Source: Drechslerella dactyloides (taxonomy: Eukaryota > Ascomycota > Orbiliomycetes > Orbiliales > Orbiliaceae). From it: a DNA stretch of 27,818 bases. Both the position numbers and the translations under genes were made by a program. The stretch lies in contig JAGTWJ010000005.1 of assembly GCA_020064725.1 (NCBI GenBank), forward strand, positions 1 to 27,818, in the 5' to 3' direction. The notes below the pieces were generated by a model. That model saw nothing but the letters and a program-made list of their open reading frames with translations, had not been told where the DNA came from and did not search any database. Shown here piece by piece: positions 11,579 through 19,821 of this stretch; position 1 is the stretch's first letter, and each line of letters opens with the position of its first letter.

Positions 11579-11805
11579 TAGTCTTGGGGATGCTGAGCCT
11601 GCGAGCTTGGCGAGGGTTAACGAAGCTGTTCTTGAAGGCCGGAGATGGCGGACCGACTCTCTAATAATGGCATAGTTATGGATATCGTTGCCGGGCTTTG
11701 CTATAGTGCTGAGACTGTGTGAATATCGAAATTCAAATTATGAGACTAAACAATAATATGTCCGTACGCGCAGCCACCAAGCAGAAGGGTAGCATCCTCG
11801 AGACT
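11579..11805. mobile_element. Candidate diverged inverted-repeat element
   Basis: The left end, TAGTCTTGGGGATG at 11579-11592, is a C-to-T version of the family terminus. The right end CATCCTCGAGACT (11793-11805) is its imperfect reverse complement, about 227 bp apart. The subterminal sequence GCTGAGCCTGCGAGCTTGG resembles that after the GTCTCGGGGAC copy at 7492. No coding frame lies inside. Confidence 0.35.
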
Positions 11806-11871
11806 GCTAGCCTCGGAGAGTCAGAATCTTCGAGACCACTGTTCGCAGTGAGGCAAACGTATCTCTTAGAA

Positions 11872-11959
11872 TAGTCACGGGGACGCTGACCCCCCGAGGC
11901 TTGGAAACTAGCTACTATTAGAAGCCTAGGAAGTACTCCAGCCTTTGTCCCCGAGACTA
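11872..11959. mobile_element. Compact 88-bp inverted-repeat element of the GTCTCGGGGAC family
   Basis: TAGTCACGGGGAC (11872-11884) faces GTCCCCGAGACTA (11947-11959): 13-bp inverted ends with one mismatch and TA at both outer borders. A short internal inverted pair GGCTT/AAGCC adds to the fold. The size fits a deletion-derived MITE or a solo hairpin. There is no coding content. Confidence 0.42.
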
Positions 11960-12233
11960 CAGATTTTGCAAAATCCCAGTGACACTGACGTGCGAGGTTG
12001 GCGGAGGGTGATTGGATAAATCTGAGCCGTAGCTAGCACCCCAGATATATCAACGGACAATTGCATGTATAGTGTATCAATGTACCTGCTAAGTGGCCCG
12101 CTCTTTTTTATTTTTCTGCACTTAAGTGTCCCGATCATGGATGTCCGCTGGGTAGTCCTGGTCTGGAGGAGCCCGAGACGTCGAGACTAAACTGCAAACT
12201 GGACATTGTGCGTTGAGGTTGGCCTTGGCGGTG
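11951..12233. repeat. Two diverged copies of a ~55-60-bp module
   Basis: The ordered blocks CGAGACTA, GCAAA, GACAYTG, GTGCG and GAGGTTGGC (second copy: GCGTTGAGGTTGGC) occur at about 11951-12010 and again at about 12182-12233. A third partial match (GCTGAGCCTGCGAGCTTGGCGAGGG) lies at about 11592-11616. Shared order and spacing make common descent more likely than chance. Confidence 0.5.
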
Positions 12234-12477
12234 GTATTTTACGCGTTGGGCACAGCGCCGGTTTCTAGAAGCCTGCCCCAAAGCGAAGCTCTCGAGCTGA
12301 GCCGCAGACAAACACCACGCGACGGCGATGGCAAAGCATCATCATGAAGAACACGAACTGACAGCATGATCGCATCCTTCCACTAACCCGGACCGACTCT
12401 AAAGCTTCGCGCAAACAAACCCGGCTCCATCCGTCTGTGCCTCCCGTGCCCCACGCCTTCCGAGCCACGACGTCACA

Positions 12478-13854
12478 ATGTCGGTCCTGCTGGAGACCAG
12501 CGCCGGCGACATCGTCATCGACCTGCTTGTCGACGACGCCCCGCGCACGTGCCTCAACTTCCTCAAGCTCTGCAAGATCAAGTACTACAATTTCTCGCCT
12601 GTCTACAATGTCCAGAAGGACTTTAGCTTCCAGACTGGCGACCCAATCGGCCCCGGGCAGGCCGGTAGCGACGGCGGCTCATCCATCTGGGGAAAGCTGG
12701 AGGGCCCCTCGAAAAAATACTTTGACAGCGAGATCTCCCCGAAGCTCAAGCACACCGATCGCGGCACCGTCAGTATGGCCACGGCCCCGGCATCCTCCGA
12801 TGACGCCGACGGGAAGCGAATCAGCGGCTCCCAATTCCTCATCACACTCGGCGATAACCTCGACTACCTCGACGGCAAGGGCAGCATCTTTGGGCGTGTC
12901 GTCGAAGGTTTCGATACTCTCGAGACCATTAATGCCGCCTTCTGCGACGACAAAGGATGGCCGCTGAAGGACATCCGCATCCGGCATACCATCATACTCG
13001 ACGACCCCTTTGACGACCCTCCCGGCCTCGCAGCAATCGAACCCCCAGAGAGTCCCGCGCCCTCCAAAGCGCAGCTAGCCACGGTGCGCATTGCCGAAGA
13101 CGAAGATCTCACGCAGGAAGTCGATGAAGAAACCGCAGAGAAGCAGCGTCGTGAGCGCGAAGCCCGCGCCCAGGCACTCACGCTCGAGATGGTGGGCGAC
13201 CTACCCTTCGCGGACGTCAAGCCTCCGGAAAACGTGCTGTTCGTGTGCAAGCTCAATCCTGTAACTGCAGATGAAGATCTCGAGCTCATATTCTCGCGGT
13301 TCGGGACGATATTATCCTGCGAGGTCATCCGCGACAAGCGGACGGGGGACAGCCTGCAGTATGCGTTCATCGAGTTTGAGAACCAGAAGGACTGCGAGCA
13401 GGCGTATTTCAAGATGGACAACGTGCTGATAGACGATCACCGGATCCATGTGGATTTCTCACAAAGCGTCTCCAAGCTGTCCGACAGCTGGCGGACAGCG
13501 ACGAATGCCAAGCGTCGCGCGGGGGGTGGCAGAGGATTTGGTGGATCGTCACAGCTTCAGCGAAAACAACAGTATAGAGACGGTACTGGCGGTCATAGTG
13601 AGAAGAAGTACGACATGGTGTTCGACTCTCGAGATCGCAACGAGCAGAGGAACAAAGGAGAGAAGAGAGATCGGCGGGATGACAGATATGACAGCAAGCG
13701 GCGACGCGACTCGGACGGGTACCGCGAGCGAGATAAAGTGCGAGGCTATAGGTATTCTCGGTCGAGAAGCAGGAGTCCTCCCAGAGGCAGTGACCGGGAC
13801 CGAGGCAGGGACGGGGGTCGGCGGGACAGAAGAGACAGATACGATAGGCGGTAG
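12478..13854 (+). CDS. cyp6: Cyclophilin-RRM protein, PPIL4/Cyp6 type peptidyl-prolyl isomerase-like
   Basis: Nuclear cyclophilin-fold protein associated with spliceosomes in the PPIL4 family. Single exon, 458 residues, ATG at 12478. Residues 1 to about 170 form the cyclophilin domain (MSVLLETSAGDIVIDLL, FSFQTGDPIGPG, GSQFLITLGDNLDYLDGKGSIFG). Residues ~250-327 form an RRM with VLFVCKL (RNP2-like) and QYAFIEFE (RNP1-like). The tail from about residue 365 is rich in Arg/Asp/Ser with RSRSRSPPR, typical of splicing-related proteins. In the catalytic loop the Arg of classical cyclophilins (CypA R55) is replaced by Asn (YNVQKDF) and the Trp of CypA W121 by Ser. The Asn is normal for PPIL4, so prolyl isomerase activity is probably weak or absent. 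Start context CACAATG is good. Confidence 0.95.
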   Translation: MSVLLETSAGDIVIDLLVDDAPRTCLNFLKLCKIKYYNFSPVYNVQKDFSFQTGDPIGPGQAGSDGGSSIWGKLEGPSKKYFDSEISPKLKHTDRGTVSMATAPASSDDADGKRISGSQFLITLGDNLDYLDGKGSIFGRVVEGFDTLETINAAFCDDKGWPLKDIRIRHTIILDDPFDDPPGLAAIEPPESPAPSKAQLATVRIAEDEDLTQEVDEETAEKQRREREARAQALTLEMVGDLPFADVKPPENVLFVCKLNPVTADEDLELIFSRFGTILSCEVIRDKRTGDSLQYAFIEFENQKDCEQAYFKMDNVLIDDHRIHVDFSQSVSKLSDSWRTATNAKRRAGGGRGFGGSSQLQRKQQYRDGTGGHSEKKYDMVFDSRDRNEQRNKGEKRDRRDDRYDSKRRRDSDGYRERDKVRGYRYSRSRSRSPPRGSDRDRGRDGGRRDRRDRYDRR

Positions 13855-14738
13855 CCTTGATCTCATCTGTTTCAATCTTAGCGGATGCTATGTATAGATA
13901 TGTAATTTGATATGTGATATGTGATATGATACCATCGGGGGGCATGCATATGTATAGTTTCTTTAGTTATAACCACTGTTTCTGGAAGCAGGTGGGGAAC
14001 ATTCGTCAATGGATGCGAGCAAGGAACAATTTTCGCCACTTGGCGGCATAGCTTGAAGTTCCGGATCAATGAGGTTGATTGCTCTGTTTCAGGAAACCTT
14101 CTAGAAGGATATCCGATCTCAAGGCTACCCTTGTCTCGATATCAGATGCATGCTGGGCCGCCGGGATAAGCCTGTGCCTAATCTTCCAGGAAGCTTTCAG
14201 GATCTACCGACCCGAAGGTTGGTTCAAGCAAACAGCAGACCCAACGTGCCAGTGCTCGAATCATGCGGAAGATTTTGACTTCGGAGAATATTCGAATTAA
14301 GCCTGCATGATTTTACAGCCTTGCTACCAAGGCCTTCCAGAAGATTGCCAGTCTAAGGCTGGCATCGCTGTGCCGTCGATAATTATAGCTACGGCACATG
14401 GCACGTTAGGCAGCAGCTGGAGTCACGATATCCGTGCTAAACATTCACATCCACCATGTTTGCACTGAGAGGAAACTCACGCAGCTTGACAGTCTTCTAG
14501 AGGGCCTGAAGAAGATCTCAAATGTTTGTTTATACCCCAGCGCTGTATTCAAGGTTAACCTTAATTCCACATCAGATTTGCCTGCCTGCTTGCATGCCCC
14601 GCCAACGCCAATTATTCGATAAAGTGATTCAATGCATATAATGCAAAAATGACGGCATTGCTTTTTGCTTCCGTGCTCTGCGCTGTATTCATCGGAACGT
14701 GACCGATCGCGAATACGAGCAACAGATGCTATGGCTAT
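13855..14738. other. Convergent intergenic region with palindromes and two adjacent hairpins
   Basis: It lies between the 3' ends of cyp6 (plus) and the Laa2-like gene (minus). No coding region is supported. It holds CCTTCTAGAAGG, a perfect 12-bp palindrome at 14097-14108 resembling a heat-shock element core (TTCnnGAA). It also holds two neighbouring inverted repeats, TGCCAG/CTGGCA (14345-14363) and TGTGCCGT/ACGGCACA (14368-14397). These may shape transcript 3' ends. Confidence 0.6.
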
Positions 14739-16170
14739 CTATCGCTTTTTCTTCGCAAACTCGACAAGATTCTCGATCACCCTCTCGAACGCCTCTTTGT
14801 CTCCGAGCGCGGTCTCCCGTCTTCCGAGCCAGTACGTCAGTGTCTCGCTCGCCTCCCGCGTCACTTCCTCCAGGCGCTTGACATGCTCCTCCAGTTCGCC
14901 AACAGTGAATGCGTGCAGCTTGACGTCGCTCGTCGAGCAGAGAATCCGCGCGGAGGGGACGTCGACGAGCTTCAGGTTCACGTCCTTCTGATTCCGGCGG
15001 CGTGAAGATGACCGGCTGACTTTGTCGTCGCTGCTGCGGGCAGTGTCGGAGGACTTGCGCAGGGAGGACGAGGAGGGGAGCACGAGCTTCTTCTGCTTCG
15101 TGTCCGCGGGCAGGATTTCGTCAAGGTCGACAGGGACGCCGAGGGAGACGAGGAAGAGGCGGCGGATGCGTGAGAGCTTCCAATTTGGCGGCTGCAGTGG
15201 CGGTGGCGTGCAGAGCTGTGTCCATAATGATTGACTATCGTAGATAGATAAAATTAGAACTTGTAAGTATCAATTGGAGACGAGGAATAGCATACCTCCG
15301 CTCGGTTAGGAACGCGCTGCTGGACGGTGGAAGAGGTGCCAGGTCGGGCAGGGAGCCGGCGTGCGGGTACAGTGACGATACGATCTCGTCGACGTGTGCC
15401 TTCATCTCCTCCGTAGATAATTTGGTGAAATCCAGGAGAGGCTATAGAAATAGTTTATCAGCAGGTATTCATTCTGTAGACAGTGTACAATTTGAACATA
15501 CCGGCCCATATGTCTGTTGAACCTCGACAGCATCCACAAATTCCGCCGGTGGCTCAACCACAGGCTCCGCAGCGTCAAAGTCGCCGAAATCATCGAACCC
15601 ATCGCCTTCCTCCACCGTCTCCCCGAAGTCGTCAAAATCATCGTCGCCAAATCCATCATCGCCAAACCCATCACCACCGTCATTACCATCCTGACTACCT
15701 GCACCGTCGTCGGCATCGGCGTCTGGCACGTCCACCGCCGTCTCCGGCACCGCAGCAGTCGACGACAGCGGTGGGATCCCCACATCGCCCTCGGAAGGAC
15801 CCGGCGCCGGCAGTCCTGACACGCCGTCCGCGTCGCCGGGCAGCGTAGCCTTTGGATTCGGGTGACCGTTCGTCAGCGTCGTGTCCTCGTACTCGTGCAG
15901 GACATCCGGCTGCGCGTCCATTGAGCGTTTCTCGAAAGCGGCCGAGCCCGGCACGGTTCCGTAGACGGCATGGTCGTCCGAGGTCTTGTCGACAATCTGC
16001 AATTGACTGGTTAGCTAAGGATTCATACGATAGCCTTCACGTGCCATGGCGGACGGGATGGTGAGAGAGAGACGGACCACAAGCGGGACGTCGGTGGATT
16101 CGCGAGGCTCCGGTGTGACGTGCGCGGCGGCGTCGGCGTCCGAGCTCAGCGGCAGGCCGTCGGCAGACAT
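14739..16170 (-). CDS. Acidic DFG-motif protein, probable Laa2/aftiphilin-like clathrin-AP-1 accessory factor
   Basis: Four exons: 16078-16170, 15502-15996, 15296-15441 and 14739-15234. Introns are 15997-16077, 15442-15501 and 15235-15295; all junctions keep frame and give 409 residues. The first donor could be GTCCGT as modelled or GTGGTC one codon earlier. Residues ~140-172 are a run of acidic phenylalanine motifs (DGFGDDGFGDDDFDDFG, GFDDFGDFD), the kind that binds gamma-ear/AP-1 adaptors. A folded part follows with LDFTKLSTEEMKAHVDEIV, then WKLSRIRRLFLVSLGVPVD, and a C-terminal helical segment (GELEEHVKRLEEVTREASE). This architecture fits the fungal Laa2 (YBL010C) family involved in clathrin-dependent trafficking at the Golgi/endosomes. 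The family assignment rests on my memory of its layout, not on an alignment. It is transcribed divergently from rrp7. Confidence 0.72.
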
Positions 16171-16389
16171 GGTCGAGGATGTCTCGCGGGGCGGTTCTTC
16201 ATCAGTCCGTTGGAGGTCTCCGTTGTGCTTTCTTTCTCTCTTTCTTTGGAGTTGGCTGCGGTTGTGGCAGCTTGCCCGGCTGGCTTGGCGCGCCAGCTGC
16301 AAGTGCGCTTCTACCCGACTGCGAACTAGCAGTTAATTCGCGACTCCAAAAATTTTCCCGCGATACTCTATCGTCCACAGAACCCCACA
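16171..16389. promoter_or_regulatory. Bidirectional promoter between the Laa2-like gene and rrp7
   Basis: Only 219 bp separate the two divergent start codons, so this stretch must hold both 5' UTRs and core promoters. It includes a TTTCTTTCTCTCTTTCTTTG pyrimidine tract on the + strand (about 16229-16248). No clear TATA box is seen. Confidence 0.7.
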
Positions 16390-17487
16390 ATGGCGACGGA
16401 ATACGACCTCTCGAGCTTCAAGCGCCTGGACCACACCACCTACCCCGATACCATCGCACCGTCCACCGTCGCCAAATCGTACAAAGGCCGCACCACCCTC
16501 CCGTTTCGCATCCACACGCACGACAAGTCTGCGCCGCCGGTCTTCCACTACCTCTTCGTCAAGTCGCACGACCCGCAATACACACCGATTATAAATGCGC
16601 ACCCAAATATCAACGGACGCTCGCTCTTCCTCGCTGCCGTCCCCTTCGATGCGACAGTACATCACTTCCGCGCCCTCTTCACGGCCCTAGGTGGCGGCCG
16701 TGTCGAGACCGTCATCTTCAGCGACGAACCGCTGCCCCCACGCCCGCTGACCACCGACGAAGACGGCGTTGTAAAGAACAAGAACAAGAAACGCAAGAGA
16801 ACGGGAGCCGGCGACCCGACGCAGCAGCAGGAGACTGCAGAAACCGCACAATGGCCATCGCTGTGGAACAGAAAGCTGCATGCGCCGGATACCACTGCCG
16901 TCGCAGTCTTCGTCGACGCCAAGGCCTGCGAGCTGGCGATGAAGGCCGTTGAGGCCAACTCGACGGACAATCCACGCCTGGACTACTTCTGGGGCAGCGG
17001 CATCGGCAAGGGCGCCGACATCCCCGAGCTCGGGCTGGCACGTGCGTACTCCCCTTCATTCCACTTCCTTCCCTTCTCGATTACTGGACGCACCGCTAAC
17101 AAAAGGAATGAATATACAATAGGCTACGAAGAATACGCCGAGAGAATGTACCCCGACCCCGAAAAACTGCAAAAATTCATCGACGACAGCCTCTCCGCTT
17201 ACGACACGCGCATCAAAGCCGAAGAGGACGAGCGTCGCCGCAAGGCCAACCAACCGGACGAAGACGGCTTCGTCACCGTCGTCCGCAGCAGCCGCCCGCG
17301 CCCACCTCCCACCGCCGAGGAGATCGCCGAGCGGCTCAAGAAGGAGGAGAAGAAGGCAAAGAAGGGCTTCCTACCAGACTTCTATCGCTTCCAGCAGCGC
17401 GAGCTCAAGAAGGAGCAAGCGAAGCAGCTGCTGTCGCAGTTCGAGGATGCAAAGCAGCAGCTACAGAGGCGGCGGAAGTCTACATAG
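16390..17487 (+). CDS. rrp7: Ribosomal RNA-processing protein 7 (Rrp7)
   Basis: Nucleolar factor for pre-rRNA processing and 40S subunit assembly. The N-terminal half has an RRM-like fold region (SLFLAAVPFDATVHHFRALF, then AVAVFVDAKACELAM) interrupted by a basic insert with KNKNKKRKR. The C-terminal Rrp7 domain has the hallmark PDEDGFVTVVR at about residue 262 and a long basic helix (EEIAERLKKEEKKAKKGFLPDFYRFQQRE). The raw frame is open for 365 codons. However, 17042-17122 is an 81-nt intron-like segment (donor GTGCGT, branch GCTAAC, acceptor ATAG), divisible by three and without stops. Splicing yields GLA-RYEEY and a 338-residue product that matches the family better. Start context CACAATGGC is good. 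It is convergent with the next gene (261 bp between stop codons). Confidence 0.92.
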   Translation: MATEYDLSSFKRLDHTTYPDTIAPSTVAKSYKGRTTLPFRIHTHDKSAPPVFHYLFVKSHDPQYTPIINAHPNINGRSLFLAAVPFDATVHHFRALFTALGGGRVETVIFSDEPLPPRPLTTDEDGVVKNKNKKRKRTGAGDPTQQQETAETAQWPSLWNRKLHAPDTTAVAVFVDAKACELAMKAVEANSTDNPRLDYFWGSGIGKGADIPELGLARAYSPSFHFLPFSITGRTANKRNEYTIGYEEYAERMYPDPEKLQKFIDDSLSAYDTRIKAEEDERRRKANQPDEDGFVTVVRSSRPRPPPTAEEIAERLKKEEKKAKKGFLPDFYRFQQRELKKEQAKQLLSQFEDAKQQLQRRRKST

Positions 17488-17748
17488 AATGCAGCGAGCG
17501 TACTGCTGCTGAGTGAATTGCCATTTCATAGTAATATCTTCCTGCTATAGTATGCAGAAGTAAAGAAGGACCGGCTCGAAGGCGCCAAAGCCAAACGCAC
17601 ACACTATCCCAGCACACCCGCCCACCTATCCCGCGAAGATCTATCCAAGGGGTATCCAAAAAAAAAAGAAAAGAAAGAAAACACCGCTTTTGAACAGAAA
17701 AAAAAATATCTTACACGCAAACCCACGCTAGAGATGTATATCACATCA

Positions 17749-19491
17749 CTACGAATTCTGTTCATCGTCCGACAAATCGTCGAAACCATCCAGCCGCAGC
17801 TCAAGCCCCAGCTCCTCCAACGGCATCCTAACCATACTATTGGTCAACTGCCCCCACAATGGATAATGTTTCACCAACAGATCCTTCGAAATCTTCTCGC
17901 AGTTATGGGTGTGCTTCAGCACCAAGTTGTCCCTATCACTGACGCAAAGCAGCTTGAGCCCACTTAGCTTGACTGTAAGATCTAGAGCATTTATCCGGTA
18001 AACGGCCAGGTAGTATTTCGGGTTCAACTTGTCTTCCGGGATACGGTCGCCGGGTACCCAGGCCAATTGATCTTCTGAACCTGTATCTCTGACTAGCAGT
18101 TTCAATTGTTCTTGTGATTCAGGATCTTCGACGTCCAGAGACGGCTCGTCTGGCGATCCTGACTTTTCGGCGTATTGGTTCGGGTTGTCCATACAGAAGA
18201 AGAGCACATTGAAGCTCGCGTACCAATCCGCATGGTCCTTCGGCGAGGCGAAACGCTGCGGTTGCCGGCTGCCGATGACGGCCTGGTCCAGGATCTCGAT
18301 TTTGACGGGCTTGTTGCCATTGCGCCTGGTCAGTTCTGCTACCGTGCGTCCGTAGAGGTCGATGCGGATGAGTGGTGTGCTGTGCCTGATTCCGTTCCTT
18401 ACGTGCTTCATATACTTAGCGACCTGCAGTTTGGGATACCCATAGACATAGACATGAATTAGCAACCTGTACACATAATCTTGCCACATGTATGATCAAG
18501 CAGTTGCTCAATGATAACAGTGCCACGCTGGATGAGAATAAAGCGGACGGGGGATAGCATACCGGTGGAAGCGGCTTTCGCTGGTACGGAAACCAAATAT
18601 ACACCGCGCCCATCACCGAGATCTTAAAGTGCACGTCCTCCCGCCGCCCCATGCCGCATCCACAAAGGCACACGAACGCATCTCGGTTCGTTTCCTCCTC
18701 AAAACTACCAAGCGCATCTCCGTAGCGAAGTTCGAGGATGCGGTTCGGGTCGCCGACGGCGTTACACCACGAGATCGCCTGCACGAGCTGATCGCGCTGC
18801 AAGTCCCACGCGCTGTTCACGCGTAATAAATCGAGCTCGACTATCAATTGGCTGGACCCGACAGGCTGCCGGGGCGGCGCCAAGGGCTGGCGAGGGTGTA
18901 GCAAGGTGTTGGCTTTGTCGATGTCCCAATGGATGACAGTGACGGGCGTGGTAGGGAACGGCGGCACTGGAAGACGGTGAGGCCATGGCACGAACGGCGG
19001 GTTGTCCTCGATCTGGCGGAGGAAAGTTATGAGTGTGTATGGCCATGTAGGCCGAGTCCCTAGGATCTTGCCGTACTGTTAGCAGGAGTTCGATCAATAT
19101 ACCCATCCGCGTGCTCTTTCCATCTCCAATCGTGTGTATATAGGTATGTAGGCATGGACGCTTAAATAGCTGCCTGTAGCCGTAGACGGTGGGGACATAC
19201 AACGTAGTTTCGCAAGGACCCAGCGTTTGACGTCCGGTTGTGGCGACTGAACGGGAAGACGAACGGTTCCAGGTCATTGCCTGTCGACGGCGGAGCTAAA
19301 GGAATGTCAATCGGGATGCCCATCGACCGCTGCAGCAGGCCGACGTTCAACGCGGGGTAGAAGTCGCGGAGGGTAAGGTGGAATATCTCCTCGATCCCCT
19401 CGTCCTCGTCGTCATTGTCGCTCTGGTCGTCAGAGTGGCCGGGCGGGGCCCTCCTGGGTACGAAGAGGTCGTCGGCTGGGTCGATATCCAT
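17749..19491 (-). CDS. Unrecognised 492-residue protein, three exons
   Basis: I do not recognise this family. Exons: 19201-19491, 18563-19075 and 17749-18423. The introns, 19076-19200 (GTATGT..ACAG) and 18424-18562 (GTATGC..GCTAAT..GCAG), are both in phase 0, and the three pieces close to whole codons. The start MDIDPADDLF at 19491 is the first ATG; the frame runs further upstream only through a GTG. Both ends are acidic (DDQSDNDDEDEG near the N-terminus, DDLSDDEQNS at the C-terminus). The middle is hydrophobic and ordered-looking: RPTWPYTLITFLRQIEDNPP, QLIVELDLLRV, and a small cysteine cluster CLCGCGMG near residue 230. Exon 3 includes DHADWYASFNVLFFCMDNP and YYLAVYRINALDLTVKL, which suggest beta-rich structure. 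There is no signal peptide or obvious catalytic motif. The regular codon use and splice sites argue for a real gene. Confidence 0.75.
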
Positions 19492-19821
19492 TGGATTGCG
19501 ACATGCTCGAGGAGGAGTTTTCACAGCCGAATGGGCGGAGTAAGATTTGGAGGGAGGTGGCGATGCCGCGGGGAACGAGGAGGATCAACTGTCGCGGTTG
19601 TCGCGAGCGCCAGAGCGAACGACGCGTGCCCAGATGCGTCTAGATGTCACACCAAATAACAACGCAGTCGCATGTGATATTTTGACGAATTACCAATTTA
19701 GATTCACGAGGTTACTAAGTTTACGATTGCCGTTGAAACTTGATTGATACCGGTAATATCGTCGATACGGATACAGATACTATGCTGATTGCGGGCAGGC
19801 GAGCTAAATTTAGCAAACGAA
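19492..19821. other. 330-bp intergenic region, promoter of the unknown gene
   Basis: It sits between two genes transcribed in the same (minus) direction. It should contain the 3' UTR of the AIF-like gene and the promoter of the 492-residue gene. No coding or distinctive site is seen. Confidence 0.6.

Larger units (their letters stand above)
6803..12477. other. 5.7 kb gene-free region between divergent genes, with degenerate inverted-repeat elements
   Basis: No convincing coding region. The longest open frame (8545-9222 +, 225 codons) has a Cys/Arg/Ser-rich translation without domain-like segments and looks fortuitous. The region separates the Zn2Cys6 factor (minus) from cyp6 (plus), so it holds both promoters. 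It also carries repeated copies of GTCTCGGGGAC in both orientations, inverted-repeat elements (listed separately), a 23-nt near-perfect palindrome at 8288-8310, and diverged copies of a ~60-bp module around 11.6-12.2 kb. It may be an old transposon-fragment landing zone, an extended regulatory region, or both. Confidence 0.6.

Noticed and set aside
15483..15848. Arg/His/Pro-rich plus-strand frame
   Set aside because: Antisense shadow of the acidic DFG-repeat exon of the Laa2-like gene; its composition follows directly from that repeat.
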